Shown: piece after piece, positions 1 to 6,879 of the stretch
Layout: every line of letters starts with the position of its first letter
Position numbering within the stretch: position 1 is the first letter of the stretch
DNA from: an uncultured Bacteroidia bacterium
GTDB taxonomy: Bacteria > Bacteroidota > Bacteroidia > Bacteroidales > UBA932
Assembly: GCA_902796455.1 (NCBI GenBank)
Contig: CADBPH010000275.1
Location: 1-8,283 of the forward strand
DNA length: 8,283 nucleotides
Direction of reading: 5' to 3'
Translations under genes and position numbers: made by a program
The notes under the pieces: generated by a model
Seen by the model: the letters and a program-made list of their open reading frames with translations, nothing else
Databases searched by the model: none
What the model was told of the DNA's origin: nothing

Positions 1-246
1 GCGAATGCGCCGCGCTGCGGGGGACGGGACACTTTTTTTGCTTTTTTCGGCCGGCATGACCATTACCGGAAATGGGGCGTGGTCAGCATCCGTACCTATA
101 GGAAATATTTCGGTGATACTTATGAAATCTATGACGGGACGCATTTTATGGAGGAAAAGTTTATCCACTCCCTGCTGATCCCGAAAATCCTGGAGACCCT
201 GGGGCTTGCCGGGACTGCTACAGCGTCCGGCCCGGATAAGCCTTGA
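1..246 (+). CDS. C-terminal fragment of an unrecognised protein (5' end outside window)
   Basis: The frame starting at base 1 is open for 81 codons and stops at TGA 244-246. I do not recognise the family. The fragment reads as a soluble protein: an aromatic-rich stretch around residues 12-36, then Y-E-I-Y-D-G-T-H at residues 41-48, an amphipathic helix-like segment to about residue 69, and a low-complexity Ala/Thr/Gly tail. The D45-G-T-H48 motif followed by a C-terminal helix is reminiscent of the DxxH block of SGNH/GDSL hydrolases, but this is a weak, motif-only resemblance. The catalytic serine region would lie upstream and cannot be seen. Its last 29 bases overlap the 3' end of the convergent aminotransferase gene. 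That this is coding is fairly likely from the sensible composition and plausible stop; the function is unknown. Confidence 0.6.
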   Translation, partial: ANAPRCGGRDTFFAFFGRHDHYRKWGVVSIRTYRKYFGDTYEIYDGTHFMEEKFIHSLLIPKILETLGLAGTATASGPDKP

Positions 247-1420
247 GCCCTTCCGCGAGGATGTGCATGGCTTTGACCAGGCGCGGGACCTCGAGGACAT
301 ACGCTACGCGGATGTGGTTGATGCCTTTTCCGGGCGTCTTGTAGAAGGAAGCGGCCGGTGTGACCATGGTCGTTTCCCCGTCAATCCGCCATTCTTCCAG
401 CATCCAGCGGGCAAAGGACTCCGCATTGTCGACCGGAATTTCCGCCATCGTATAGAAAGCGCCCATGGGAAGGGGACTGAAAACGCCTTCCATGGCATTG
501 AGCGCCTGGACGGCACAATCCCTGCGCCGGATGTATTCGGTTCGGACAGCGGCGAAATAAGAATCCGGGGTGTCCAGGGCTGCCAGGGCTGCCATCTGGC
601 CGAAAATCGGCGGGCACAGCCGCGCCTGGGCATATTTCAGCGCGGCGCGCATGACGTCGGGATTGTGCGAGACAATGCATCCGATGCGGCATCCGCAGAG
701 GTTGTAACGCTTGGAAACGGAGTCGATGAGGATGACATGATCCTCCGCTCCGGGGATGTTCATCGCCGAGAAATGCGGCGCCTCGGTATAGCAGAACTCG
801 CGGTATACCTCGTCGGAAATCAGGAACAGGTCATGTTCGACGGCCAGGCGGCCCAGCGCAAGCATGTTTTCCTTGCTGTACAGGGTCCCGGTCGGGTTGC
901 CCGGATTGCTGATCAGAATGGCCCTCGTCCGGGGGGTGATCCGCTTTTCGAATTCTTCCATCGGAGGAACGCGGAAGCCTTCGCGGATGTCGGTGGGGAC
1001 GGCTTTCATCGTTACCCCGTTCATGAATGCGAAGGTGTTGTAGTTGGTGTAGAACGGCTCCATGACAAGGATTTCATCTCCTTCGTCACAGCAAATCTGG
1101 ATGGCCATGTCCACGCCTTCCGTGCCGGCTACGGTTACCATGAGTTCCGGAACGCTGATGTCGATTCCGATTTTATGGTAATACTTCTCTACCAATCCTT
1201 TGCGTAATTCGATCAGTCCCGCGGAGTTCGAATAGGAGACATGGTCGAGGGTGTTTTCACGGACGGCGCGCAGGGCATTTTCGGGCGAAGCGATATCCGG
1301 CGCACCCACGTTCAAATGATAGACTTTCACGCCTTTTTCCTTGGCGGCATCGGCGAGCGGAACCAGTTTGCGGATAGCAGAAGCGGGCATCTGTTCCGCC
1401 TTGCGGGAAATCTTGGCCAT
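218..1420 (-). CDS. PLP-dependent class I/II aminotransferase (aspartate aminotransferase-like)
   Basis: A 400-residue fold-type I aminotransferase of normal family length. It should transfer an amino group between an amino acid and a 2-oxo acid, usually with glutamate/2-oxoglutarate as one pair, in the cytoplasm. Visible landmarks are the substrate-side glycine loop NVGAPD (37-42), aromatic Y124 that stacks near the cofactor, NPGNPTGT (172-179) with the PLP-binding asparagine, D203 and Y206 in ISDEVY that hold the PLP ring, SVSKRYNLCGCRIG (234-247) with Schiff-base lysine K237 and phosphate-binding R245, and R371 in NHIRVAY that binds the substrate carboxylate. All key residues are present, so it should be active. 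The exact substrate (Asp, Ala, aromatic or other) cannot be read from the sequence. The start ATG at 1420 is preceded by an A/T-rich leader without a Shine-Dalgarno sequence, as usual in Bacteroidetes. It is divergent from glnN and may share its control region. Confidence 0.93.
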   Translation of the reverse strand: MAKISRKAEQMPASAIRKLVPLADAAKEKGVKVYHLNVGAPDIASPENALRAVRENTLDHVSYSNSAGLIELRKGLVEKYYHKIGIDISVPELMVTVAGTEGVDMAIQICCDEGDEILVMEPFYTNYNTFAFMNGVTMKAVPTDIREGFRVPPMEEFEKRITPRTRAILISNPGNPTGTLYSKENMLALGRLAVEHDLFLISDEVYREFCYTEAPHFSAMNIPGAEDHVILIDSVSKRYNLCGCRIGCIVSHNPDVMRAALKYAQARLCPPIFGQMAALAALDTPDSYFAAVRTEYIRRRDCAVQALNAMEGVFSPLPMGAFYTMAEIPVDNAESFARWMLEEWRIDGETTMVTPAASFYKTPGKGINHIRVAYVLEVPRLVKAMHILAEGLKAYPGRTL

Positions 1421-1459
1421 TTATGATAAGTTTGTTGTTAATTCGTTTTGTTCTTCCTG

Positions 1460-1467
1460 CAAAGATA
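1460..1467 (-). promoter_or_regulatory. Putative -7 box for the aminotransferase gene
   Basis: Read on the minus strand this is TATCTTTG followed by CA, matching the Bacteroidetes -7 consensus TAnnTTTG. It lies 40 bases before the aminotransferase ATG, giving an expected leader of about 30-35 nt. No convincing -33 TTTG sits at the usual 19-21 base spacing; the best match is only TCTG at 21. It forms one arm of an inverted repeat (1458-1467 with 1481-1490). Confidence 0.55.
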
Positions 1468-1480
1468 GCATTAAATTTTT

Positions 1481-1488
1481 TACCTTTG
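1481..1488 (+). promoter_or_regulatory. Putative -7 box for glnN
   Basis: TACCTTTG (again followed by CA) matches TAnnTTTG and ends 28 bases before the glnN ATG, so the leader would be about 20-25 nt. A clear -33 TTTG is missing at the normal spacing: the place where it should lie is occupied by the -7 box of the opposite promoter. A weak -33 often points to a promoter that needs an activator, but that is inference. Confidence 0.6.
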
Positions 1489-1516
1489 CAGACGACTTAA
1501 CAAAAACCATTCATTC

Positions 1517-3694
1517 ATGGCATCCTTTAGGAAAATGGCTTTGGACAAAGCCGCAACCCATTCTTCTGAACGTTTCAGCCTGGAAAACGCCCCGATTTCC
1601 ACTTATTTCGGCGAGAATGTCTTCGATTTCGCGAAAATGCGCAAATACCTTTCCCCGATGGCCTATGAAGCCGTCGTGCGCGCATCGGACTCCGGAGAGA
1701 AAATCGACCGGAAAATCGCCAACGAGATTGCTACGGCCATGAAGACCTGGGCAATCGAGATGGGGGCGACCCATTACACGCATCTGTTCCAGCCGCTGAC
1801 CGATACGACGGCGGAGAAACACGAAGCGTTCGTCACGGTCCGCGACGGGAAGGCATTCGAGCATTTCAGCGGAACGGCCCTGGTCCAGCAGGAACCGGAT
1901 GCTTCCAGCTTCCCGAGCGGGGGATTGCGCAATACTTTCGAAGCGCGGGGTTATTCTGCCTGGGATCCGACTTCTCCCGTTTTCATCCTGGACGGAACCC
2001 TCTGTATTCCATCGGTTTTTGTCTCCTATACGGGAGAGGCGCTGGACATGAAAGTCCCGAATCTGAAGTCCTTGCAGGCACTCAGCGACGCTGCGGCATC
2101 CGTCGCTTCGCTCTTCGACCCGAAGGTCCGGAGTGTCCGGGTCAACCTGGGAATCGAACAGGAGTATTTCGTGGTGGATGAAGCCCTCTTCAACGCCCGT
2201 CCGGACTTGAAATTGTGCGGCAGGACCGTTTTCGGCCATACTTCCGCCAAGGACCAGCAGTTGTCCGACCACTATTTCGGCGCCATCCCTTCCCGGGTGA
2301 GTGCCTATATGAAAGATTTTGAAACAGAAGCCTATAAGCTCGGCATTGAACTGCAGACCCGGCACAACGAGGTGGCCCCCAATCAGTTCGAGTGCGCGCC
2401 GGTCTTCTCGTCCGCGACCAAGGCCATCGACCAGAACATGCTTTTGATGATTGTCATGCAGAAAGTGGCCGAGAAGCACCATCTCAAAGTCCTTTTCCAT
2501 GAAAAGCCTTTCGACGGGGTGAACGGAAGCGGCAAGCATTGCAACTGGTCCATCTGTACGGATACTGGGGTGAACCTGCTTTCTCCCGGGGCGACGCCGG
2601 CTACCAACCTGCAGTTCCTTTCGTTCTATTCTGCTGTAGTCAAGGGCGTTGCGGACCATAATCTGCTGCTGATGTCTTCTGTCTGTTCGCTGAACAATTC
2701 TTACCGGCTGGGCGGACATGAGGCACCGCCGGCCGTGATGTCCGTCTTCTCGGGATCGACGTTGTCCAAGGTGTTTGAATCCATTCTCCGCCAGGAAGAC
2801 AACGTGCCGCAGAAGCAATCCGAGCAGGATGCCCTCGAGATGGTCAGTTCCATTCCGGAAATCTTCCTGGACAATACGGACCGGAACCGCACCTCGCCCT
2901 TTGCCTTCACCGGCAACCGGTTCGAGTTCCGTGCCGTCGGGTCTTCGATGAACCCTGCCAGTGCGGTCTTCGTGCTCAATACGGTCGTTGCGGACAGCCT
3001 GCGGCGGTTCCGTTCGGAGGTGGACCGCCTGGAGGCGGCGGGGGAGAACCGGCCGAATGCCGTCATGTCCGTTGTCCGTTCGTTCCTGTCGGATGCGTCC
3101 CGGGTGATGTTCGAAGGGAACGGGTACAGCCGGGAGTGGGAAGAAGAAGCGGCTCGCCGCGGCCTGGAAGCCGTTACGAATGTGCCGGATGCCTTCAAAG
3201 TCTTCCTTCGCAAGGAGACCGTGGACATGTTCAAGAACCAGGGTGTCTTGTCGCCGTCCGAGCTGGAAGCCCGCTATGAAGTCTTCAACGAAACCTATGT
3301 GAAGAAGCTCCAGATCGAGGCCCGTATCCTGGGCGATATCTGTCTGAATCATATTATTCCGGCGGCCGTCGGATACCAGAATGTCCTGATTACGAGCATC
3401 CGCGGCGGAAAAGAGGTGTTCGGGGACGAGTTCCGCGAGCTTTGCCGCGCGGATATCGAGACTTTCCGCAAGATATCCGGGTATGTCGACAGTCTTTCGT
3501 CTGATGTGGAATCCCTGGTCGAAGCGCGCAAGAAAGCCAACCGGATCTCCGACATGGCCCGCCGTGCGAAGGCTTATTCGACCGAAGTCAAGGACTGGAT
3601 GGACAAAGTCCGTGACAGTGCCGATCATCTGGAGATGCTGGTTGACGATGAGATCTGGCCGTTGCCGAAATATCGCGAACTGTTGTTCTTCTGA
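1517..3694 (+). CDS. glnN: Glutamine synthetase type III
   Basis: Makes glutamine from glutamate, ammonia and ATP in the cytoplasm, the main ammonia-assimilation step in Bacteroides-type bacteria. The 725 residues fit the GSIII class (about 700-730) and not GSI or GSII (about 350-470). The GSIII-specific N-terminal region occupies roughly residues 20-200. The catalytic part follows, with GIEQEY (212-217; metal ligands E214 and E216), the NEVAPNQFE segment (284-292), NGSGKH (336-341, glutamate/ATP site), and NRTSP...NRFEFR (457-472; R458 and E470). A long helical C-terminal region is typical of the dodecameric GSIII enzymes. All expected catalytic motifs are present. The ATG at 1517 follows an A/C-rich leader with no Shine-Dalgarno; an internal ATG at codon 7 is possible but less likely. 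No PII or ammonium transporter gene is adjacent; the divergent neighbour is an aminotransferase. I see no terminator hairpin after the stop. Confidence 0.97.
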   Translation: MASFRKMALDKAATHSSERFSLENAPISTYFGENVFDFAKMRKYLSPMAYEAVVRASDSGEKIDRKIANEIATAMKTWAIEMGATHYTHLFQPLTDTTAEKHEAFVTVRDGKAFEHFSGTALVQQEPDASSFPSGGLRNTFEARGYSAWDPTSPVFILDGTLCIPSVFVSYTGEALDMKVPNLKSLQALSDAAASVASLFDPKVRSVRVNLGIEQEYFVVDEALFNARPDLKLCGRTVFGHTSAKDQQLSDHYFGAIPSRVSAYMKDFETEAYKLGIELQTRHNEVAPNQFECAPVFSSATKAIDQNMLLMIVMQKVAEKHHLKVLFHEKPFDGVNGSGKHCNWSICTDTGVNLLSPGATPATNLQFLSFYSAVVKGVADHNLLLMSSVCSLNNSYRLGGHEAPPAVMSVFSGSTLSKVFESILRQEDNVPQKQSEQDALEMVSSIPEIFLDNTDRNRTSPFAFTGNRFEFRAVGSSMNPASAVFVLNTVVADSLRRFRSEVDRLEAAGENRPNAVMSVVRSFLSDASRVMFEGNGYSREWEEEAARRGLEAVTNVPDAFKVFLRKETVDMFKNQGVLSPSELEARYEVFNETYVKKLQIEARILGDICLNHIIPAAVGYQNVLITSIRGGKEVFGDEFRELCRADIETFRKISGYVDSLSSDVESLVEARKKANRISDMARRAKAYSTEVKDWMDKVRDSADHLEMLVDDEIWPLPKYRELLFF

Positions 3695-3712
3695 TAGAAA
3701 TTCGGGGGCTTT

Positions 3713-3744
3713 CTTGTTTTTCGGGAAATCTCTTGTTATTTTTG
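3713..3744 (+). promoter_or_regulatory. Bacteroidetes-type promoter for the lipoprotein-exonuclease-rlmI genes
   Basis: A -33-like CTTG (3713-3716, within TTCTTG) is separated by 20 bases from TATTTTTG (3737-3744), a full TAnnTTTG match. Transcription would start near 3750, about 30 nt before the lipoprotein ATG at 3782. The -33 box begins only 19 bases after the glnN stop. Confidence 0.65.
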
Positions 3745-3781
3745 AATGATTATTCGCTGTAAAGACGTTTTTTGAGAGAAT

Positions 3782-5035
3782 ATGAAGTTGCCGAAAAAGT
3801 CTGTTGTGCTGCTGTTGCTGGGCGCTGTCCTGCTTTCCACCTCCTGTTTCCGTCGGGATGGGAATCGGACTGTCCTGCTTCCGTATGTCCAGCGGCTGGT
3901 TTCGGATACGACTTCGGCCCAATTCGATGTCTTGCAGCGGGTGAATCCGAAAAGCAAGTCCGGGGCTATCACCGTATTGGGGGAACCGACTGACGTGGTC
4001 CGCCTGACGGAGGCCTTGCTTCGGTGCGACCGTTTCAACAATATCGACGGTTCGCTTTCTCCGGACGGACTGCCGGATTTCGCAGGCGAAGTGATCGCTC
4101 CGGTCCTGGATGCCGCAAATGCGCCGTATGCACCGTACATGGAGGCCGGAAATGAAGAATTCCTGCGCGAATTGCATGTGCGGAATTTCTTGTCCGTCAT
4201 GGATACCACCTGTGTCTTCAGCCCATTTGACCTGGAAGACCGGCTGCCCAAGCCTTCAGCGAAGGTACTGGTGCTCGCGTCCTCTCTTTCCGCCGAATAC
4301 GGCGAGGCGGACATCGATACGCTTTGCGCGATCGCCGGCAAGCCGATTCCGGTCGTTTCATCTGTCGGGGCCATGATTGACAATGTCTTGCAGGCGCACG
4401 CCCCGGATTGTTATTTTGCCGTATGGACGGTGCGGGACAAACTGGGAGCCGGCATTTATTCCCAGGCGCTCCGCCGTGCCGCACGCAGCTCCTCCCGTAT
4501 CCCGACCATGTGGAGTTTCGTTCCGGATTCTTCCGAAACCCTCCGCGGCCGTTTCCTTTCTTTGTTGGATATGTATCTGGCTGCCGGCGGGACACAGCCG
4601 TTGAGTGCCATTGTGGTGGATGAACCGTATCTGCAGGCGGATACGCTGGATGCCATTGCGGTCAGTCTCCGGAATTCGGATGAGGTGGGCTATCAGAAAT
4701 ACCGCGATTTGCTGGCGGCGGACTTTTCGGCTGTCGATGTGAATAAAGCGGTGACAGCCTGGTGTTTCCGCACGTTGCGGCAGACAAACGGATTTACGCA
4801 CCGCATCGCTTTCCCCGAAGTCTCTGCTTATTTGACGGTTCCTGCCGGCGGGTTACCCGCCGATGCCTATTACCAAGACGGCCGTTTGCAAGAAACCTAT
4901 AAATATAACCGTGCTCCTGTCTCTGACTTGATTACCACCCGTTTGGTGGAGTGCCGGCAGCGGTATCTGGACGAAGAAACGGCCCGGATTATCCGGCAGG
5001 AGGCCTCTAAAACGAACGCGGCTTATGTTCGTTAG
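3782..5035 (+). CDS. Hypothetical lipoprotein of unknown function
   Basis: A 417-residue protein I do not recognise. It begins with a clear type II signal peptide: basic start (K2, K5, K6), hydrophobic core at residues 8-18, and a lipobox-like LSTSC with the acylated cysteine at C22. The residues after the cysteine (FRRDGN) lack the acidic run of the Bacteroidetes surface-export signal, so a periplasm-facing location is more likely. The mature part looks globular, with no further membrane segments. It has short beta-like strands followed by helices, for example AITVLGEP (62-69), KVLVLASSLSAEYG (161-174) and SAIVVDEPYL (275-284), which could belong to a Rossmann-like or periplasmic-binding-protein-like fold; this is only an impression. 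F85-N-N-I-D and D95-G-L-P-D-F-A-G look like conserved loops. The ATG follows a good promoter. The 3' end overlaps the exonuclease start by 11 bases, implying one transcript. Confidence 0.85.
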   Translation: MKLPKKSVVLLLLGAVLLSTSCFRRDGNRTVLLPYVQRLVSDTTSAQFDVLQRVNPKSKSGAITVLGEPTDVVRLTEALLRCDRFNNIDGSLSPDGLPDFAGEVIAPVLDAANAPYAPYMEAGNEEFLRELHVRNFLSVMDTTCVFSPFDLEDRLPKPSAKVLVLASSLSAEYGEADIDTLCAIAGKPIPVVSSVGAMIDNVLQAHAPDCYFAVWTVRDKLGAGIYSQALRRAARSSSRIPTMWSFVPDSSETLRGRFLSLLDMYLAAGGTQPLSAIVVDEPYLQADTLDAIAVSLRNSDEVGYQKYRDLLAADFSAVDVNKAVTAWCFRTLRQTNGFTHRIAFPEVSAYLTVPAGGLPADAYYQDGRLQETYKYNRAPVSDLITTRLVECRQRYLDEETARIIRQEASKTNAAYVR

Positions 5036-5663
5036 CTCTATTACCCCGGAAGAAATCGAAACCATGGAACTCGCTTCCTTCGGGGGAGAAATCTGCGTCA
5101 TCGATTCACTGGGTCCGGAATTTGACCGGGCAATCCGGTATTTGAAGACCCGGCGGATGCTGGGTTTTGACACGGAATCCCGCCCGTGTTTTGCGCCCGG
5201 CCAGCCCCACTACGGCGTCTCCCTGTTGCAATTGTCCGGTGCCGAAAAGGCTTTCCTTTTCCGGATCAAGGCGACCGGATTGGACCGGAGGCTCTGTAAT
5301 ATCTTGTCTGACAAGAGAATTGTTAAAGTGGGCGCGGCGGTACATGATGATTTGCGGGGATTGATGAAATATGGCGAATTCCGTCCGGAGTCCTTTGTCG
5401 ATTTGCAGAAAATCGTCTGGGAGTACGGGATTCGTGACAAGAGTGTAAAGAAAATGTCCGCCATCGTGCTCGGTGTGCGGATATCGAAGACCCAGCAGCT
5501 TTCCAATTGGGAGGCGGAAGTCCTGTCCGAGTCGCAGCAGAAATATGCCGCTACGGATGCGTGGATATGCCGGGAAATTTATAAAAAGCTGTTGCGCAGC
5601 GAGAAACATCCGCTCACGCCCGAGGAGATGGCTCCGCAGCCCAAGCCGAAACAGAATGGATAA
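5025..5663 (+). CDS. DEDDy 3'-5' exonuclease domain protein (RNase D/WRN-like)
   Basis: A 212-residue single-domain exonuclease expected to remove nucleotides from 3' ends using two metal ions. Motif I is GFDTES (47-52; D49 and E51). Motif II is VGAAVHDDLRGL (102-113), with D109 aligned to the conserved aspartate before leucine. Motif III is Y174-A-A-T-D178, whose tyrosine puts it in the DEDDy group with RNase D and the Werner exonuclease. It lacks the HRDC domains of classical RNase D, so the substrate (RNA processing or DNA) is open. The Pro/Lys-rich tail after about residue 195 looks disordered. The start at 5025 puts the conserved block about 45 residues in, normal for the Bacteroidetes version. 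The gene overlaps the lipoprotein gene by 11 bases and rlmI by 8 bases, suggesting co-transcription and translational coupling; pairing with an rRNA methyltransferase favours an RNA role by inference. Confidence 0.9.
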   Translation: MFVSSITPEEIETMELASFGGEICVIDSLGPEFDRAIRYLKTRRMLGFDTESRPCFAPGQPHYGVSLLQLSGAEKAFLFRIKATGLDRRLCNILSDKRIVKVGAAVHDDLRGLMKYGEFRPESFVDLQKIVWEYGIRDKSVKKMSAIVLGVRISKTQQLSNWEAEVLSESQQKYAATDAWICREIYKKLLRSEKHPLTPEEMAPQPKPKQNG

Positions 5664-6852
5664 AGTCATTTTAAAAAAGGGCAGGGAAGAGTCCCTGAAG
5701 CGTTTTCATCCCTGGGTCTTTTCCGGATCGATTGCCCAGATTACCGGTAATCCGCAGGAAGGGGACTTGGTCGGGGTATATGCTTCCGACGGCACATTCC
5801 TGGCCAGCGGGCATTACCAGATCGGGTCCATTGCCGTCCGGGTGCTGAGTTTTTCAGCCCCTGTGCTGAGCCCTGATTTCTGGGAGGTCTCCATCGGCCG
5901 GGCACTGGCTGTCCGCCGTGCCGCATCCCTGACGGACGGCTCCTCGCAGACCAATTGCTATCGGTTGGTCCATGGGGAAGGAGACCAGTTGCCGGGACTG
6001 ATTATCGATTACTATGACGGGGTTTGTGTGATGCAGGCCCATTCTGCCGGCATGTTCCGTGCGAAACGGCAGATTGCCGATGCCTTGCTCAAGGTGTATG
6101 GCGATTCCCTGAAGGCCGTGTATGACAAGAGTTCTTCGACAGCGCCGTTCAAGGCGGGGTTGGACCTGATTGACGGGTATGTCTACCGGAAGCCCGGCTT
6201 CTCGGATGACGAGCAGACGGTCCTGGAGAATGGCCATCGTTTCCTGGTCAATTGGACGGAGGGGCAGAAAACCGGTTTCTTCCTGGACCAGCGGGAGAAC
6301 CGGGCGCTGGTTGCGAAGTATGCCCGCGGCCGCAACGTCCTCAACCTGTTCTGCTATACGGGTGGTTTCTCCATCTATGCCCTGGGGGCGGGCGCGACGC
6401 ATGTCGATTCGGTCGACTCTTCCCGCAAGGCGATGGATATGGTGGAAAAAAATGTCGCCCTGGGCGGATTCGATCCCGGACTCCATACGGGATATTGTAC
6501 GGATGCGATGGATTTCCTGCGGACGGTTCCCGAAGATAAGTATGACCTGATGATTGTCGACCCGCCTGCATTCGCCAAGCACCGCGGGGCGCTGCCGAAT
6601 GCCTTGCGCGCTTATCAGCGACTGAATGCGGCTGCCATTTCCAAAGTGGCTCCCGGCGGGCTGGTCTTTACCTTCAGCTGTTCGCAAGTCGTTGATCGGG
6701 AGTCATTTGCCTTGGCAGTCTTCTCGGCTGCCGCCCAGACGCGCCGCAGTGTCCGGGTGCTGGCCCGGCTTGGACAGCCGGCCGACCATGCTGTAAATAT
6801 CTACCATCCTGAGGGGGAATACCTCAAGGGATTGTTGCTATATGTTGAATAA
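5656..6852 (+). CDS. rlmI: RlmI/RlmK-like class I rRNA (cytosine-5) methyltransferase
   Basis: SAM-dependent methyltransferase of the RlmI (YccW) type, which in E. coli makes m5C1962 in 23S rRNA. The 398 residues match the E. coli enzyme (396). An N-terminal PUA domain covers about residues 1-70 (RFHPWVFSGSI at 16-26; ASGHYQIGSIAVRVL at 50-64). A linker region includes YRLVHGEGDQLPGL (102-115). The methyltransferase domain has GQKTGFFLDQR (203-213), SAM motif I LNLFCYTGGFSIYA (229-242), DPPAF (302-306) and SCS (341-343), with C342 the expected nucleophile. The frame is open upstream to 5473, but ATG 5656 is chosen because the PUA domain starts here and the upstream part lies inside the exonuclease gene. 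The start overlaps the exonuclease stop by 8 bases. The exact target base is inferred from E. coli and not proven here. Confidence 0.92.
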   Translation: MDKVILKKGREESLKRFHPWVFSGSIAQITGNPQEGDLVGVYASDGTFLASGHYQIGSIAVRVLSFSAPVLSPDFWEVSIGRALAVRRAASLTDGSSQTNCYRLVHGEGDQLPGLIIDYYDGVCVMQAHSAGMFRAKRQIADALLKVYGDSLKAVYDKSSSTAPFKAGLDLIDGYVYRKPGFSDDEQTVLENGHRFLVNWTEGQKTGFFLDQRENRALVAKYARGRNVLNLFCYTGGFSIYALGAGATHVDSVDSSRKAMDMVEKNVALGGFDPGLHTGYCTDAMDFLRTVPEDKYDLMIVDPPAFAKHRGALPNALRAYQRLNAAAISKVAPGGLVFTFSCSQVVDRESFALAVFSAAAQTRRSVRVLARLGQPADHAVNIYHPEGEYLKGLLLYVE

Positions 6853-6879
6853 CGTTTTTCTTTTAAACCTGTTATTATT

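Larger units (their letters stand above)
1458..1490. repeat. Inverted repeat spanning the divergent aminotransferase/glnN promoters
   Basis: The left arm TGCAAAGATA (1458-1467) and right arm TACCTTTGCA (1481-1490) are reverse complements at 9 of 10 positions, separated by a 13-base A/T-rich spacer. Each arm contains an outward-facing -7 box, so the symmetry could come simply from two back-to-back promoters. It could also be an operator for a dimeric regulator. The sequence alone cannot separate these. Confidence 0.6.

Noticed and set aside
206..1207. A long plus-strand frame opposite the aminotransferase
   Set aside because: Antisense shadow of a well-supported gene; its translation has no recognisable motifs.
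1446..1450. TTTTG as the -33 box of the glnN promoter
   Set aside because: It is 30 bases from the -7 box; the normal spacing is about 19-21.
3695..3736. Possible terminator after glnN
   Set aside because: There are T-runs but no stable hairpin in front of them.
1511..4177. A very long stop-free frame on the minus strand opposite glnN and into the next gene
   Set aside because: It mirrors the GC-rich codon bias of glnN and the lipoprotein gene, resembles no protein family, and is rich in Arg, His and Gln as antisense shadows are. The plus-strand genes have complete family motifs.
4998..5003. AGGAGG as a Shine-Dalgarno site for the exonuclease
   Set aside because: It is 21 bases from the ATG, too far, and encodes part of the lipoprotein tail. 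Bacteroidetes rarely depend on such sites.
5473..5655. Upstream extension of the rlmI reading frame by 61 codons
   Set aside because: It lies within the exonuclease gene, including the codons of its third catalytic motif, and would add an Arg/Ser-rich piece not found in RlmI proteins. The PUA domain begins at the ATG at 5656.
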